From Thamnaconus septentrionalis (lineage: Eukaryota; Chordata; Actinopteri; Tetraodontiformes; Monacanthidae), in assembly GCA_009823395.1 (NCBI GenBank), contig CM020505.1:23169629-23233628 (forward strand): a DNA stretch of 64,000 nucleotides. The letters run 5' to 3'. The stretch's first letter is position 1, and every line of letters starts with the position of its first letter. Below the pieces are notes generated by a model. That model made no database searches and was not told the origin of the DNA. It saw only the letters and a list, made by a program, of their open reading frames with translations. The translations under genes were made by a program, and so were the position numbers. Of this stretch, positions 39,595 to 48,720 are shown in pieces.

Positions 39595-41114
39595 CTGCTG
39601 GACACAGGAACCATGTCAGAGGTTTCTGCCTCTTTGATTTACTGCTGAGATGTTCACAGCGAGCGGAGGGATCTTTCTCACCTGTGGTGAGGTCGATGAA
39701 AGAGTTTGGTGGCTGTGGCGGCAGAGCGATGCCCATGGCTCTCCTGATGCCGTACACACTGCTGACATCACCAGGGGCCACTTGACCCGTCATCTCCGTC
39801 AGGTGCTCCGTCACCTTCTCGGCTGGCGCAGGGAGACACACACACACACACACACACACAGCTATGTGAGATTTTGTGCGACTGAATGTGGGCAGATTGA
39901 TTGATTGGTTGACTGGGTCCAGAGCGGCAGGTGCTGCAGGCTCTCACCCAGCTCCAGCTCCTTGGCACTGGGGGCCAGCAGGCAGATCATGTTGGGCGGC
40001 TGCTTGGCGCTCAGACGCTCCTTCTGCGCCTCCTGCAGGTCCCTCAGGAGCTTGGTGGTCTCGTCCAGTTTCTGCTGGATGTGCAGGGCGTCTGCAGGGG
40101 GCGACAGAAGCAGCTGCTGAATGTCTCCTCTGGGTTCAGGAGCCACGCGGCGCAAATACATCGATTTGAAAAGCAAGAAACCCCTCCTGTCAACTCCTCT
40201 GCTGCTGCTTTAATGTGTGCGAGTCGAGCCGCAGCTGAGAACTTTAATGGGCCATTAGCTCAGAGTGGATGAGTGATGAGCTGCTGGATGTCTGAGAGGC
40301 TCGACCAGCTCTCAGTTTTGAACACATTGATCACTCCAGCTTTTTGCACTTATGGATTTCTTCTTTGTTTCTCTTTTAAACACAACCGTCTGTGTGTCTG
40401 CACCAGGTGTGGGCAAACTATGGCTCAGGGGCCATATGTGGCCCGTGAAGCTCTTTAATCCGGCCCACCAAACTTGAAGAAATTATATTTAAATAGTCAG
40501 TCTTAAAATAGCTGTATTTCATCCATTTTTCAGTCTTTTTAGAGTCATTTCAATTTCTTTTTTGGCTCAATCAGTCTATTGTCAGGGTGACTTGGGAGGC
40601 TGTGAAGTCAGCAGTAGTAATGACAGCAGTAGTCAGTAGTAGTAACAGCAGTAGTAGTAACAGCAGTAGTAGTCAGCAGTAGTAATGACAGCAGTAGTCA
40701 GTAGTAGTAACAGCAGTAGTAGTCAGTAGTAGTAGTCAGTAGTAGTAATGACAGTAGTAGTCAGTAGTAGTCATGCTAGTGATGCTAGCAGTGACAGTGC
40801 AGTGCTGTACCTGCAGAGAGCTGCTCAGCCTCCAGGGGGAGGAGACTCAGGCGGCTGCAGCTGGATGCCTCGGCCTCAGGGACCTGCAGGGGGGACACAC
40901 AGGGTTGTGTTCAGTCTGGTCCGGTACGGTCCGGCGGCCCCTCAACACCCCCCCCCAATCCCTCACCCCCCTCGGTGGCACCGCCTACTGCGCACAACTG
41001 CAACAACATCAAACCTCATGAAAAGCTGTGACACCCTCAGAAGGTGGGGGTTGAGGAAGGGAGGGGGGAGGAGGGGGGAAGGTGGTGTTGTGAGAGCAAG
41101 CTGGAGGCGGGCCA

Positions 41115-41152
<38 letters not shown>

Positions 41153-44100
41153 GGGCTGCTGTGCCTCATGAAGGGGCCGCTGCTCTCAGCTTCCTCTGCT
41201 GGTCTGAGGAGCCATTCAGCTGCGGGGCCCCGGTGGGCCCAGGAAAGAAAACACCCCCCCCCCCCCTCCCGCTGAATCTTTCCAGCAGTCAGCTGGTGTC
41301 GTCGCTGCTTTTCTGAAGGGTTGAATGTTCTTTATTCACAGTGCAGCTGAAACGCAGCTGCTCTGTTGACACAGGTGGTCACGCCCCCCCCCCAAAGGGG
41401 GGGGGGTCCTTGTCTCCAATGACAACAATAATAATAACGGGGCATCTGCACATGGGGGTGTCACGCAAGAAGATGAGCTGCTGCGGGGGAGGGGGGCTGC
41501 ACAGCTGGAGACTATCATTTTCTATCTATCTGTACGACCGCGATGTCGTACATGTAGTAGATCGACCTAATACACTTATCAATCTATCAATCTATATATG
41601 ATCATAATCTATTTAGATTATCTTTCATTCATTTGTTCGACTGCCATGTATTTTGTCCTAATAGAGTTGCCGTATGTGGCAGTGGTCGGCAGTCGCCGGA
41701 CCCGTGGACAGATCTCACAGCCCAGACAGATTCTGGTCCAACATAAAGACGGGAGAAGAAAGAAAAAACATCTCTGTGGCTCCTGCAGCGTCATCTGGTG
41801 GGAGTCTCTCCCTCAGTCCAGCTGCAGGACGGCCACCTGGGATACCTGACGTCACCGCAGCCTCCGTCCAAAACAATGAACAGGAATCAAATCAAAAAAA
41901 TGATTCAAATTCAATTTGCTTAAACCCGCTTCCTTCATTTCTGCTTCAAACTGCTTGGTGAAACTGCCCCTGTTACCGTCTTGTCTTGTGTGTGTTGGTG
42001 CTCTCACCTCTATGTCGTTCTTCTCCTCCTCTACAATCAGCTCCGCCCCCTCCCCCGCCGCTGGCCCCGCCTCCTTCAGGGACCTGGAATGCTCGCCGTT
42101 GGTCATGGCGTCCAGGAAGTTGTCTGCCAGCTTGTACGTGTAGTCGTCTGACTTGGCCAGGAACGCCGACATGCTGCCAGACGCACAAAAAACAACATTA
42201 TAGTAATAATAATAATAATAATAATAAACCCCTGGACGTCAACCAATAAATTGAAAAGAGAGAAGAGGCCAAAGTCAAAGTGGCCTTCAAAGCTGCTGGG
42301 AGATGATTGAGGATGGAGGAGCCTGAGGTGACGCTGCTCTTTGAGGAGGGAAACAACAAAGACAAAACATCTGGCCAGCAGTCAGGAATTCCTCCTCAAG
42401 CCTCCGGAAGCCTCCTGTGACGTTGCTGCTGCTGCTATGACGTCTGCTCGCACCTGTCTGCCCCCTGCTGGCTGGACTCGTCGCCGTACGACGCCATGAT
42501 GAGGTCCGAGTCGTCTTTGCCGATGTTGGCGAAGGTGGAGTCGTAGGCGGGCGCGTAGGAGGTGAACGGCCCGTAGTTGATGTAGGACACTGAGGGCAGA
42601 GACACAGAGGTCAACATGGGGCTGCACGCACGACGGGCCTGATGGACTGAAGGGGGCGCCGTACCCAGCGAGACCCTGTTGCGCTTGTCCTCCCTGAAGC
42701 CCTGCAGCGTGTTGACGCCCTGCTGCAGCCGGTTGGACATCATGCCGAGCTTCACCGGGCAGTAGCCAGCATCTGCAGCAGGAGCAAACAATTCCATCAC
42801 AGGTCGGTCTGCTGAGAGGGAGGAAGGACAAACACCTGCAAGCAGCGTCGTGTGTGTGTGTGTGACGTCACATCACTGCGACAGCGGCACTTGTTGCGAC
42901 GCGTGGCCTGGAGCTTGGCTTGAGTGGAGCTACAGGATCTCCCCACACACTGATGAGCCAATGAACTTCCTCCTCTGTCCAGGAACAGACAGCTGGGCAG
43001 TGTCTCAATTCAGGGTCTGCATCCTCCGAAGGACGCGTCCTCAGTCTGAAGGAAGCATCCTCCGTCTGAAGGAAGCATCCTCCGTCTGAAGGAAGCGTCC
43101 TCCGAAGGACCCGGCCGAGAAGGACAAACCAAACCCCGCCTCCCCGGTAACCACATGGGACGGTCTAACCTTCGCGCATTTCCTGGTGGCGTCACCGCCG
43201 TTCCCTCCTGCTGGCCAACCCCGGAAGTGACATTTTCATAGCATCAAGCTAACCATTGGTTTGCCATCTAACAATGGCGTTGGATGATCAAATAAATAAA
43301 AACCCTGCGTTAAAAACTGAATATTTGATGTGAAATTTCAATACTTAAATTTACACGTCGTGTCTTTGCCAGTAGATGGCGCTAATTTCAGCTGACTTCC
43401 CAGGATCCCAGGATGCTTTGCAGCAGCACGCAAAGCATCCTGGGATACAGAAGGAGGCGAAGGATAGTAGCGGTGCAGCCTTGGAATCGGCAGTCCTTCG
43501 GAATTCTGGGAACTGGGAGGAGCCTTCACGCAGTGCTATGACGCAAGTGTCCTTCAAATGCATGCTTGGAAGGATGCAGACCCTTAATTGAGACACAGCC
43601 CTGGTCTCTAGTGCTTCAGTCTGCTCCATGACCTTACAGCTCCGCACCTCCAATGGCGCCCTCTGGTGGCGCTCTCTGCTCTGGCGTGGCGTAGAGTGGC
43701 GTCACAGTCAAAAGCCATCGCTGTGTTAGGAGCTGTTCACACTGACAGGCATCTGACCAAAGGCCATTGAAATCACCTCCTGAAGGTGGTTTCAATCCGT
43801 CTTGGAAAGATGGGATTTCATGTGATGTGTGATTGTTCAGACTAGAGAAGCGCCATCCACTCGATGGCCTGAATGGGCTGAAAATCAGATTTTGGCTGCC
43901 AGTCCCAACGCAGCTTTCGGGATTCCAATTTCGAGATTCCAACTGGCCTCACTCGCGTGTCTTTGGAGTGTGGCAGGAAGGCGGAGAACCTGGAGAGAAG
44001 CCAGCAGACACTGGGAGAACAAGCAAACTCCACACACAAAGGCCCTAGGAATCGAACCCACAACCTTCAGGCTGTGAGGCGGCAGCACTAACCACTGTGC

Positions 44101-46358
44101 CACAATTATACCTCAAAAAAAATAAAATAAAATAAAAATAAAGGTCCAAGGTCTGGAGCGTTGAGCTGCTCCCTGAATGGAAAATCTGTTCCGAGACAAT
44201 TTCGCCCTCATTGAGCGAGTCGGCTGAATTGTCTCGGTTGAATTTATAGAAATAAGAGACTGGAGCTTCAAGGTGATGTCTGCCAGTGGCTTTGAGAAGC
44301 TCTTTGGAAACCCAGACGTATTCAGCGGCACAGACTTGGAACAGACAGATGGTCTGGTCTTTAGAAGCCGGGTCACGTCATTGTTCCGCACAAAAGGCCC
44401 CGACTGTCGGCATCCATGCAACAGCAATATTTTCTCTCGGAATCCACATCTGCTCGGATGACAAACACTGCTGAGATCCCTCAGGGACGCCGAGCTGCCA
44501 CCTCCAGCGGAGCAGCGTCAGGTTCAACCAGGAATACAGACGCACGCATCAACATACAGGAACCAGGACGACAACAACAACAACAAACAAACAAACAACA
44601 GGTTTATTAAAGGTAAGACTGCGTTCAGTGGGAGGATGAAAGCAGCCTGCTTGACTCTGACACTCTGGGTAAACTGTGATTGTAACGGCATCATTATGCG
44701 ATTGGCTGCTATTCTTTCTTTGCTCTGGGTTCCGCTGTGCACTGTTGACTCACTGAACCTCCTCTTACCTCCCACACTGGGATCCGCTGGGTTGAGGATC
44801 GCCAGAGTGGTTGAGCCATCGGACCTCCGCCTCGCAAACTCCAGCTGCCAAAAACAGACAAATTATGTAAAAAGCATTAGAAGCTGAGACCTGGCGAGCG
44901 TGATCAGCGACTCGCTGTTGTCCAACATCAGGTCCGAGAGACACTGATGGTGGAGACATCTCGACTGAACCCAGAGTCTGAGTCAGAGTGGACGTTGTGT
45001 GTTAACGAGAAACAGGCGGGGGGGTGGTCACCATGTTGGAGGTGGGAGGTTGTGGGGTTGAATGCGGGTGGATGGGGGGTCTTGGATGTGTGTGAGGAGA
45101 AGGAACTGGGCTCACTTGGCTGTGCAGCGCTCTGTTGGACAGCTTCCCCCCAGACTCCTCGATGACCTTGCGGATTTCCTCCAGCTCTTTCTCTGCCTTC
45201 GCTGCTTCGTCCTTCGACTCCTTCTCCTGCCTGCTATTGAGGCACAATTTTCAAAAAAGACATCAGTAAAAAAAAATAAATAAAAAAAAAAATGTGGCCG
45301 TGAACAGATGAAGGTTTTCAATTTGGCGGAATAAAAAAGCCGGGTGCTGCTGCTGGAAGCCGGCAGGATTTCTCTCTGCTCCCAGTTCTTCGGGTGTCGG
45401 CGCCGAGAGGAAAAAGCGCCGCACGACCTTTTGTGTTTTGCATCGGCCTCGTTTCTTTTGTGCCGCTGAAGGTGAAACAGCGTCTGAATGACAAAAAGAG
45501 GGCAGCAAAGGTTTCTCCGCGCTTCCTCCTTTCCGTGAGTCACAGCTGACTTCAACCTTGCGCTCTGGTTTCGTCACTGGGCAACGAGGCTGATGGGAGG
45601 GCCGGACGCAGCCGTCGCAGCCACCAAGGCAAACATGAGCCGACGTGCACGCACATTCCTGGCATTCTCACACAACACAGTGGAGAAGCCACACACACAA
45701 TGTTCCTGCCACCTGACTGCTGCACACAAACAAGGCCTGTATTTACACGCGTGTCAGTCACTTATATGTGTAGATACACCACCAGACAATAGTGTGGACT
45801 CAACCTATGAATTCATGAATGTCGTTTCTTTCATTCTCATGACTACTGACCCTGCAGTTTCTCACTGAAGGCATCAAATATGATGTATGAACACACATGG
45901 AATTATGGAGGAAACAGTACAAGTGTAAAATAATTCAACAAGTTTAATATTTAAACTCTTAAAAATAGCCACCTTTCATAAAAAGCATATTTAGACTTAT
46001 TGAACGTGTTTTTCTTTGCTGCATGATTACAGATATCTTGCTCATATATTTGATGTCTTCAGTATCTCTCTGCAGTGGAGAAAGTTGTAAAGATAAAGTA
46101 AAAACACTGCATATATATACATATATATATATACTTTTTTTTTATCATCCTGCTGGGGATGGAGGAGCTGGAAAGTGTTGCTGGGTGATTGTTCAGTGAA
46201 GCCCTGGACAGCTGGGACATTGAGCACTTTGGAGCCGCAGATGAGAGATTAATATTGAAAGCTTAGGGGAATTAATGTGGCGTCCAATCACATTTATTAC
46301 TTCACTGCAACGCTGTACAGTTTGGACTCTGCAGCACTGGTGTATGACTGTGACTAAC

Positions 46359-46406
<48 letters not shown>

Positions 46407-48470
46407 CCTGGGCGTGCCGGGTGTCTGCGGGCTCTCGCTGCTGTCTGTGGTTAGAGGTCTCTCTTGGTTCTGGTTCTGGTTCTGGTTCTGGTCCGGGCCG
46501 GTGCTCACTGACTCCTCGGACTTGATCGGCTGTTTGGTCAGAGGGTCGAGGCCGGACATGAACTCGATGCTCTGCTTGAGGCTGTCCAGTCTCTCCTATT
46601 GAAGAGAGAGAGAGAGAGGGAGGGAGAGAAGAATGTACATGTATTGAAGTCGCTTTAAAGCTCACTGCTGCCCCCTTCTGTTGTCATATGGGAGAAGCAA
46701 TTTAATCTTCACGCTTAAAGGTCCAGTGTGCAAAACTTGGCTTGATTGATGATTTTTATATTTGCAAGAGCTTAACACACTGCCCATAAATACATTAACA
46801 AAAGGGTATAGTTTCTAAAAGTTATTTGGTTCTCCGAACCTTGGAGGTTTTGCCAGTCTAGACATTCACATTCACACCGGCAGCACATTGCACCTCACTG
46901 TGAACCCTTGGCTTCCTACCTGACTCAACACCTTCATCCCAGAGTGTAACAGTTTCCGAGCTGCCTTGTGGTAAATGGTGTCGGGCTTGTTGTAGATCAT
47001 TGCATTTTCACACATGGCTTTGAAATCCACCTGCACAAAAGACATTGTAACACAAAGCAACAATCGGTCTGTTTAGTAGTGTGTGGTTTTCATGAACCTC
47101 TACATAATGTTATAGAAACACATTGAAAGGTTTAAATTGACGACGTAGCTCTCGGAAGAAGAGAAAAACCTTGCAAGGGATTCTTCACATACCTTGAGTT
47201 CATCCAGTGACTGGTAACAATCCTTTTTGACTCTTTCCTTCATTGTACTAAAATCCATCGGCCGCTTAATAACGGAAGAGTAACCAGGAGCAATGAGGTC
47301 AGTCACTGGGAATGAAAAGAAAGCGCTGGGATCTTTCCTGCAGAGGAAACAAAGAGGTTATATTTGTGAACTGCTCCACTCAGAACAAGCTAACTGCATG
47401 CATAATAACATTGGTTAACAGAATGAGCGTCTGTCAGAGGACAACAGGTACAGAATGATGGGTGAGCCACCTCTGAAGCTGCCTGATGAGCTGGTTCAAA
47501 GCTTCCTGCAGAGGGGTCTGCTCCTTTTCTAGAGGGATAATAACATTGGAGAGGGGTTTTATACAGTAGAACTAGGATCAACACGGCTGCTACAACCACG
47601 AGAGGAAACAAACCTTCCTGCTTGTCCAGCTCAGAACGGATTGGAGTCCTGCTCCGTTCTCCATCCTCATCTCCAGCTTCTTGATCATGACCTTTCTTTT
47701 TCTTTGTCATCTAAATAAAATCATATATATGTTTACATAAAACTTTCATTTCAATTAACACAAAATAAAAATGATATTTAGCACAAATGATGGTTTCCCC
47801 ATCAGACGCAACCCTGCCTTTTTCTTTCCTTTGTCATCCTCCGGCGAGCCGAGGCTCTTCTCTTTATCCTTTTTCTTTTTCTTCTTCTTCTCCTTTGGTT
47901 TGTCGTAATCGGCAGACGGTTCGTCGTAAACAGTGTCCAGACTGGAGCTTCCCGTCGTCACTTCGTTTCCGGACACTTTCAACACGAGCTTCAGCGGCCT
48001 CTCTCCATATTCTGGAAGCAGTCAACATGGTCGAGGTGACTGACGGCAGCTCAACAATCGATGGATCGTTGACACAACAGGCGGCAGATGGAGCGCTCGA
48101 AACAACAGCCACTCGTGTAGGCTAACGAGGTAAACGAGCCTAATATCCACTAAATGAACAAAGTGCAGAGGGACAGAAGCCATGCACGCACACTACACAG
48201 ACGGACCGCGACACGTTTGGGAACAATTGGGACAAACGAAGGGAGAAAATCAACTCGGCAACTAGCTAGCATGTTAGCCACCTAGCTTCAGTTGTGTTGT
48301 GGTGAAATCGTAACGGTTCGCGAGCGACAAAACTGTTTCAGTTTCCTCTGCAACACAATTACAATGCAATGAATACACCTGTAATATTATCACTATTTGG
48401 ACTACCCGCCGGTCGCAGTACCTTCATATCCGTGTTTTTCAGACTTGTGTTTTTTGTGTTTCTTGCCCAT
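39497..48470 (-). CDS. brd7: Bromodomain-containing protein 7 (16 coding exons, about 633 aa)
   Basis: Nuclear acetyl-lysine reader; in mammals a subunit of the PBAF SWI/SNF remodeller. Exons in transcript order: 48470-48422, 48011-47818, 47710-47614, 47528-47471, 47337-47193, 47030-46920, 46595-46408, 45233-45116, 44844-44769, 42772-42665, 42589-42454, 42173-42008, 40883-40811, 40091-39948, 39822-39682, 39594-39497. Phases agree and sum to 1902 nt; human BRD7 is 651 aa from memory. It starts MGKKHKKHKSEKHGYE and has a Lys-rich N-terminus. The bromodomain spans about 117-218, with the acetyl-lysine-binding Asn at about 195 (MIYNKP). The C-terminal region shared with BRD9 follows. The exon 2 donor is unsettled (GC donor at 47817, or a weak GT giving 11 more residues). 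It converges on adcy7. Confidence 0.94.
39682..39822 (-). CDS. brd7: brd7 exon 15
   Basis: (A)EKVTEHLTEMTGQVAPGDV through NSFIDLTT plus one base. Matches the mammalian QQVTPGDIVSTYGVRKAMGI block. A (GT)n tract lies 13 bp upstream of the acceptor on the minus strand. Confidence 0.93.
39948..40091 (-). CDS. brd7: brd7 exon 14 (coiled-coil region)
   Basis: (D)ALHIQQKLDETTKLLRDLQ through LLAPSAKELEL plus one base. QKKLDETT-LLRELQEAQ-ERLS and PPNMICLL are conserved in BRD7. Confidence 0.95.
40406..40560 (+). mobile_element. hAT-like element fragment
   Basis: Starts caggtgtgggcaaactatgg and continues with a ggccatatgtggcccg motif and 'aatccggcccacca'. This is the same end type as the element at 11582-11945. 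Only one end is recognisable. Confidence 0.5.
40608..40785. repeat. AGT/CAG-rich minisatellite
   Basis: About 180 bp built from cagtagtagt and aacagcagtagt units, with larger repeats of gtcagtagtagtaatgacag. Within brd7 intron 13. Confidence 0.9.
40811..40883 (-). CDS. brd7: brd7 exon 13
   Basis: VPEAEASSCSRLSLLPLEAE through QLSA plus one base. A short, poorly conserved linker that keeps the frame between exons 12 and 14. Acceptor ccctgcag, donor gtacag. Confidence 0.75.
41115..41152. repeat. (CAGA)n microsatellite
   Basis: About nine acag units within brd7 intron 12. Confidence 0.92.
41384..41406. repeat. C10-AAA-G10 palindrome
   Basis: Ten C, three A, ten G: a perfect homopolymeric inverted repeat. 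Confidence 0.93.
42008..42173 (-). CDS. brd7: brd7 exon 12
   Basis: (S)MSAFLAKSDDYTYKLADNF through IVEEEKNDIE in phase 0. Corresponds to the mammalian IHEFLATCQDYPYVMADSLL region. Donor gtgaga. Confidence 0.93.
42454..42589 (-). CDS. brd7: brd7 exon 11
   Basis: (V)SYINYGPFTSYAPAYDSTF through SSQQGAD plus two bases. LNYGP-SSYAP-YDSTFANI-KDDSDLI is diagnostic for BRD7/9. Confidence 0.95.
42665..42772 (-). CDS. brd7: brd7 exon 10
   Basis: (D)AGYCPVKLGMMSNRLQQGV through KRNRVSL plus one base. GYCPV-LGM---RLQ-GVNTLQGF-EDKRN is strongly conserved. Confidence 0.95.
42996..43601. mobile_element. MITE-like element with about 30-bp terminal inverted repeats
   Basis: The left end gcagtgtctcaattcagggt runs on to ctgcatcctcc. 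The right end, reverse-complemented, reads ggctgtgtctcaattaaggg and runs on to tctgcatccttcc. Inside are 3-4 tandem copies of a gtctgaaggaagcatcctcc unit (43036-43110) and a perfect hairpin (43405-43446). No transposase frame is seen. A target-site duplication was not clear. Confidence 0.7.
43405..43446. repeat. Perfect 17-bp inverted repeat, 8-nt loop
   Basis: Arms atcccaggatgctttgc (43405-43421) and gcaaagcatcctgggat (43430-43446), inside the MITE. Confidence 0.9.
43950..44106 (-). repeat. Dispersed repeat copy, tRNA-headed
   Basis: On the minus strand it begins gtggcacagtggttagtgct, with box-B-like gggttcgattcctagg, then 'tgtgtggagtttgcttgttc' and 'ggttctccgccttcctgcca'. The head resembles a tRNA promoter. 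It is the clearest copy in the window. Confidence 0.7.
44769..44844 (-). CDS. brd7: brd7 exon 9
   Basis: LEFARRRSDGSTTLAILNPA through DPSVG plus one base. Aligns with mammalian CEFERRKPDGTTTLGLLHPV. Donor gtaaga. Confidence 0.93.
45116..45233 (-). CDS. brd7: brd7 exon 8
   Basis: (S)RQEKESKDEAAKAEKELEE through SNRALHSQ in phase 0. The acceptor tagcag offers two in-frame sites three bases apart (start at 45233 or 45230). ESGGKL matches the family. Confidence 0.9.
45234..46407 (-). other. brd7: brd7 intron 7
   Basis: 1.2 kb. It begins on the minus strand with a (CA)n tract at the donor (46361-46405) and has an (AT)n tract near 46111-46133. Nothing else is recognised. Confidence 0.8.
46361..46405. 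repeat. (GT)22 / minus-strand (CA)22 microsatellite at a brd7 splice donor
   Basis: Pure dinucleotide repeat on the plus strand. On the transcribed minus strand it is a CA repeat starting at intron position +3 of the exon 7 donor AG|GTCACACA. Confidence 0.95.
46408..46595 (-). CDS. brd7: brd7 exon 7
   Basis: ERLDSLKQSIEFMSGLDPLT through SPQTPGTP plus two bases. It follows the bromodomain (human ERIQSLKQSIDFM). It contains a coding hexanucleotide repeat giving QN repeated. Donor gtcaca. Confidence 0.92.
46596..46919 (-). other. brd7: brd7 intron 6
   Basis: 324 bp; a short purine (GA)n tract lies at about 46601-46630, that is a TC tract at the acceptor on the minus strand. Nothing else. Confidence 0.8.
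46920..47030 (-). CDS. brd7: brd7 exon 6 (bromodomain, acetyl-lysine Asn)
   Basis: VDFKAMCENAMIYNKPDTIY through GMKVLSQ in phase 0. Asn of MIYNKP is the acetyl-lysine anchor. Confidence 0.96.
47193..47337 (-). CDS. brd7: brd7 exon 5 (bromodomain)
   Basis: (R)KDPSAFFSFPVTDLIAPGY through YQSLDELK in phase 0. Contains FFSFPVTD and the ZA-loop residues. Confidence 0.96.
47471..47528 (-). CDS. brd7: brd7 exon 4 (bromodomain start)
   Basis: (E)KEQTPLQEALNQLIRQLQ plus two bases. Matches mammalian EQTPLQEALNQLMRQLQRKD. Confidence 0.94.
47614..47710 (-). CDS. brd7: brd7 exon 3
   Basis: MTKKKKGHDQEAGDEDGERS through SELDKQE plus one base. Charged linker before the bromodomain. Acceptor ttatttag, donor gtttgt. 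Confidence 0.85.
47818..48011 (-). CDS. brd7: brd7 exon 2 (donor uncertain)
   Basis: (E)YGERPLKLVLKVSGNEVTT through PEDDKGKKK. PLKLVLKV-GNEVTE identifies BRD7. Ending at AAG|GCAGGG gives a GC donor in phase 0. The alternative end at 47785 (TTT|GTGCTA) is also phase 0 but a poorer match to a donor. Confidence 0.82.
48012..48421 (-). other. brd7: brd7 intron 1
   Basis: 410 bp without recognised elements; the donor is gtactg. Confidence 0.75.
48422..48470 (-). CDS. brd7: brd7 exon 1 (start codon)
   Basis: MGKKHKKHKSEKHGYE plus one base. The start context is acaaacaATGG (purine at -3, G at +4), and MGKKHKKHKS is the known BRD7 N-terminus. Confidence 0.93.
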
Positions 48471-48720
48471 TGTTTGTATTTTGTCACCAGGCAGCGGCTG
48501 CTCAAGCGGTGGCTCGATGATCGGATCCCGACGGCGGACACAACAAGCGGAAACGACCCTGGCCTGCAGCGCCACTTGTTGGCTGGGCGGTGATAATACA
48601 CGGTAACGAACTCGTATTGTCGACAGGGGGCGATCGGACCATACAAACTAATGAGACAAACGCCGCAAATCTTTTAGCCCTCATGTAACGCGATGAAAGC
48701 GCTACTGTTCAATTCATCTT
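48471..48720 (-). promoter_or_regulatory. brd7: brd7 promoter region (inferred)
   Basis: Moderately GC- and CpG-containing sequence immediately upstream of the brd7 start. No TATA box is seen. The transcription start is not determinable. Confidence 0.4.

Larger units (their letters stand above)
40092..40810 (-). other. brd7: brd7 intron 13
   Basis: 719 bp containing a hAT-like transposon end (about 40406-40560) and an AGT/CAG-rich minisatellite (about 40608-40785). Confidence 0.8.
40884..42007 (-). other. brd7: brd7 intron 12
   Basis: 1.1 kb with (CAGA)n at 41115-41152, C/G homopolymer runs (41260-41271 and 41384-41406) and otherwise unremarkable sequence. Confidence 0.8.
42773..44768 (-). 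other. brd7: brd7 intron 9
   Basis: 2.0 kb containing a MITE with inverted ends (42996-43601) and a dispersed repeat copy (about 43950-44106). The rest is unremarkable. Confidence 0.8.

Noticed and set aside
43842..44103. Minus-strand open frames near 44 kb
   Set aside because: They translate the dispersed SINE-like repeat in brd7 intron 9.
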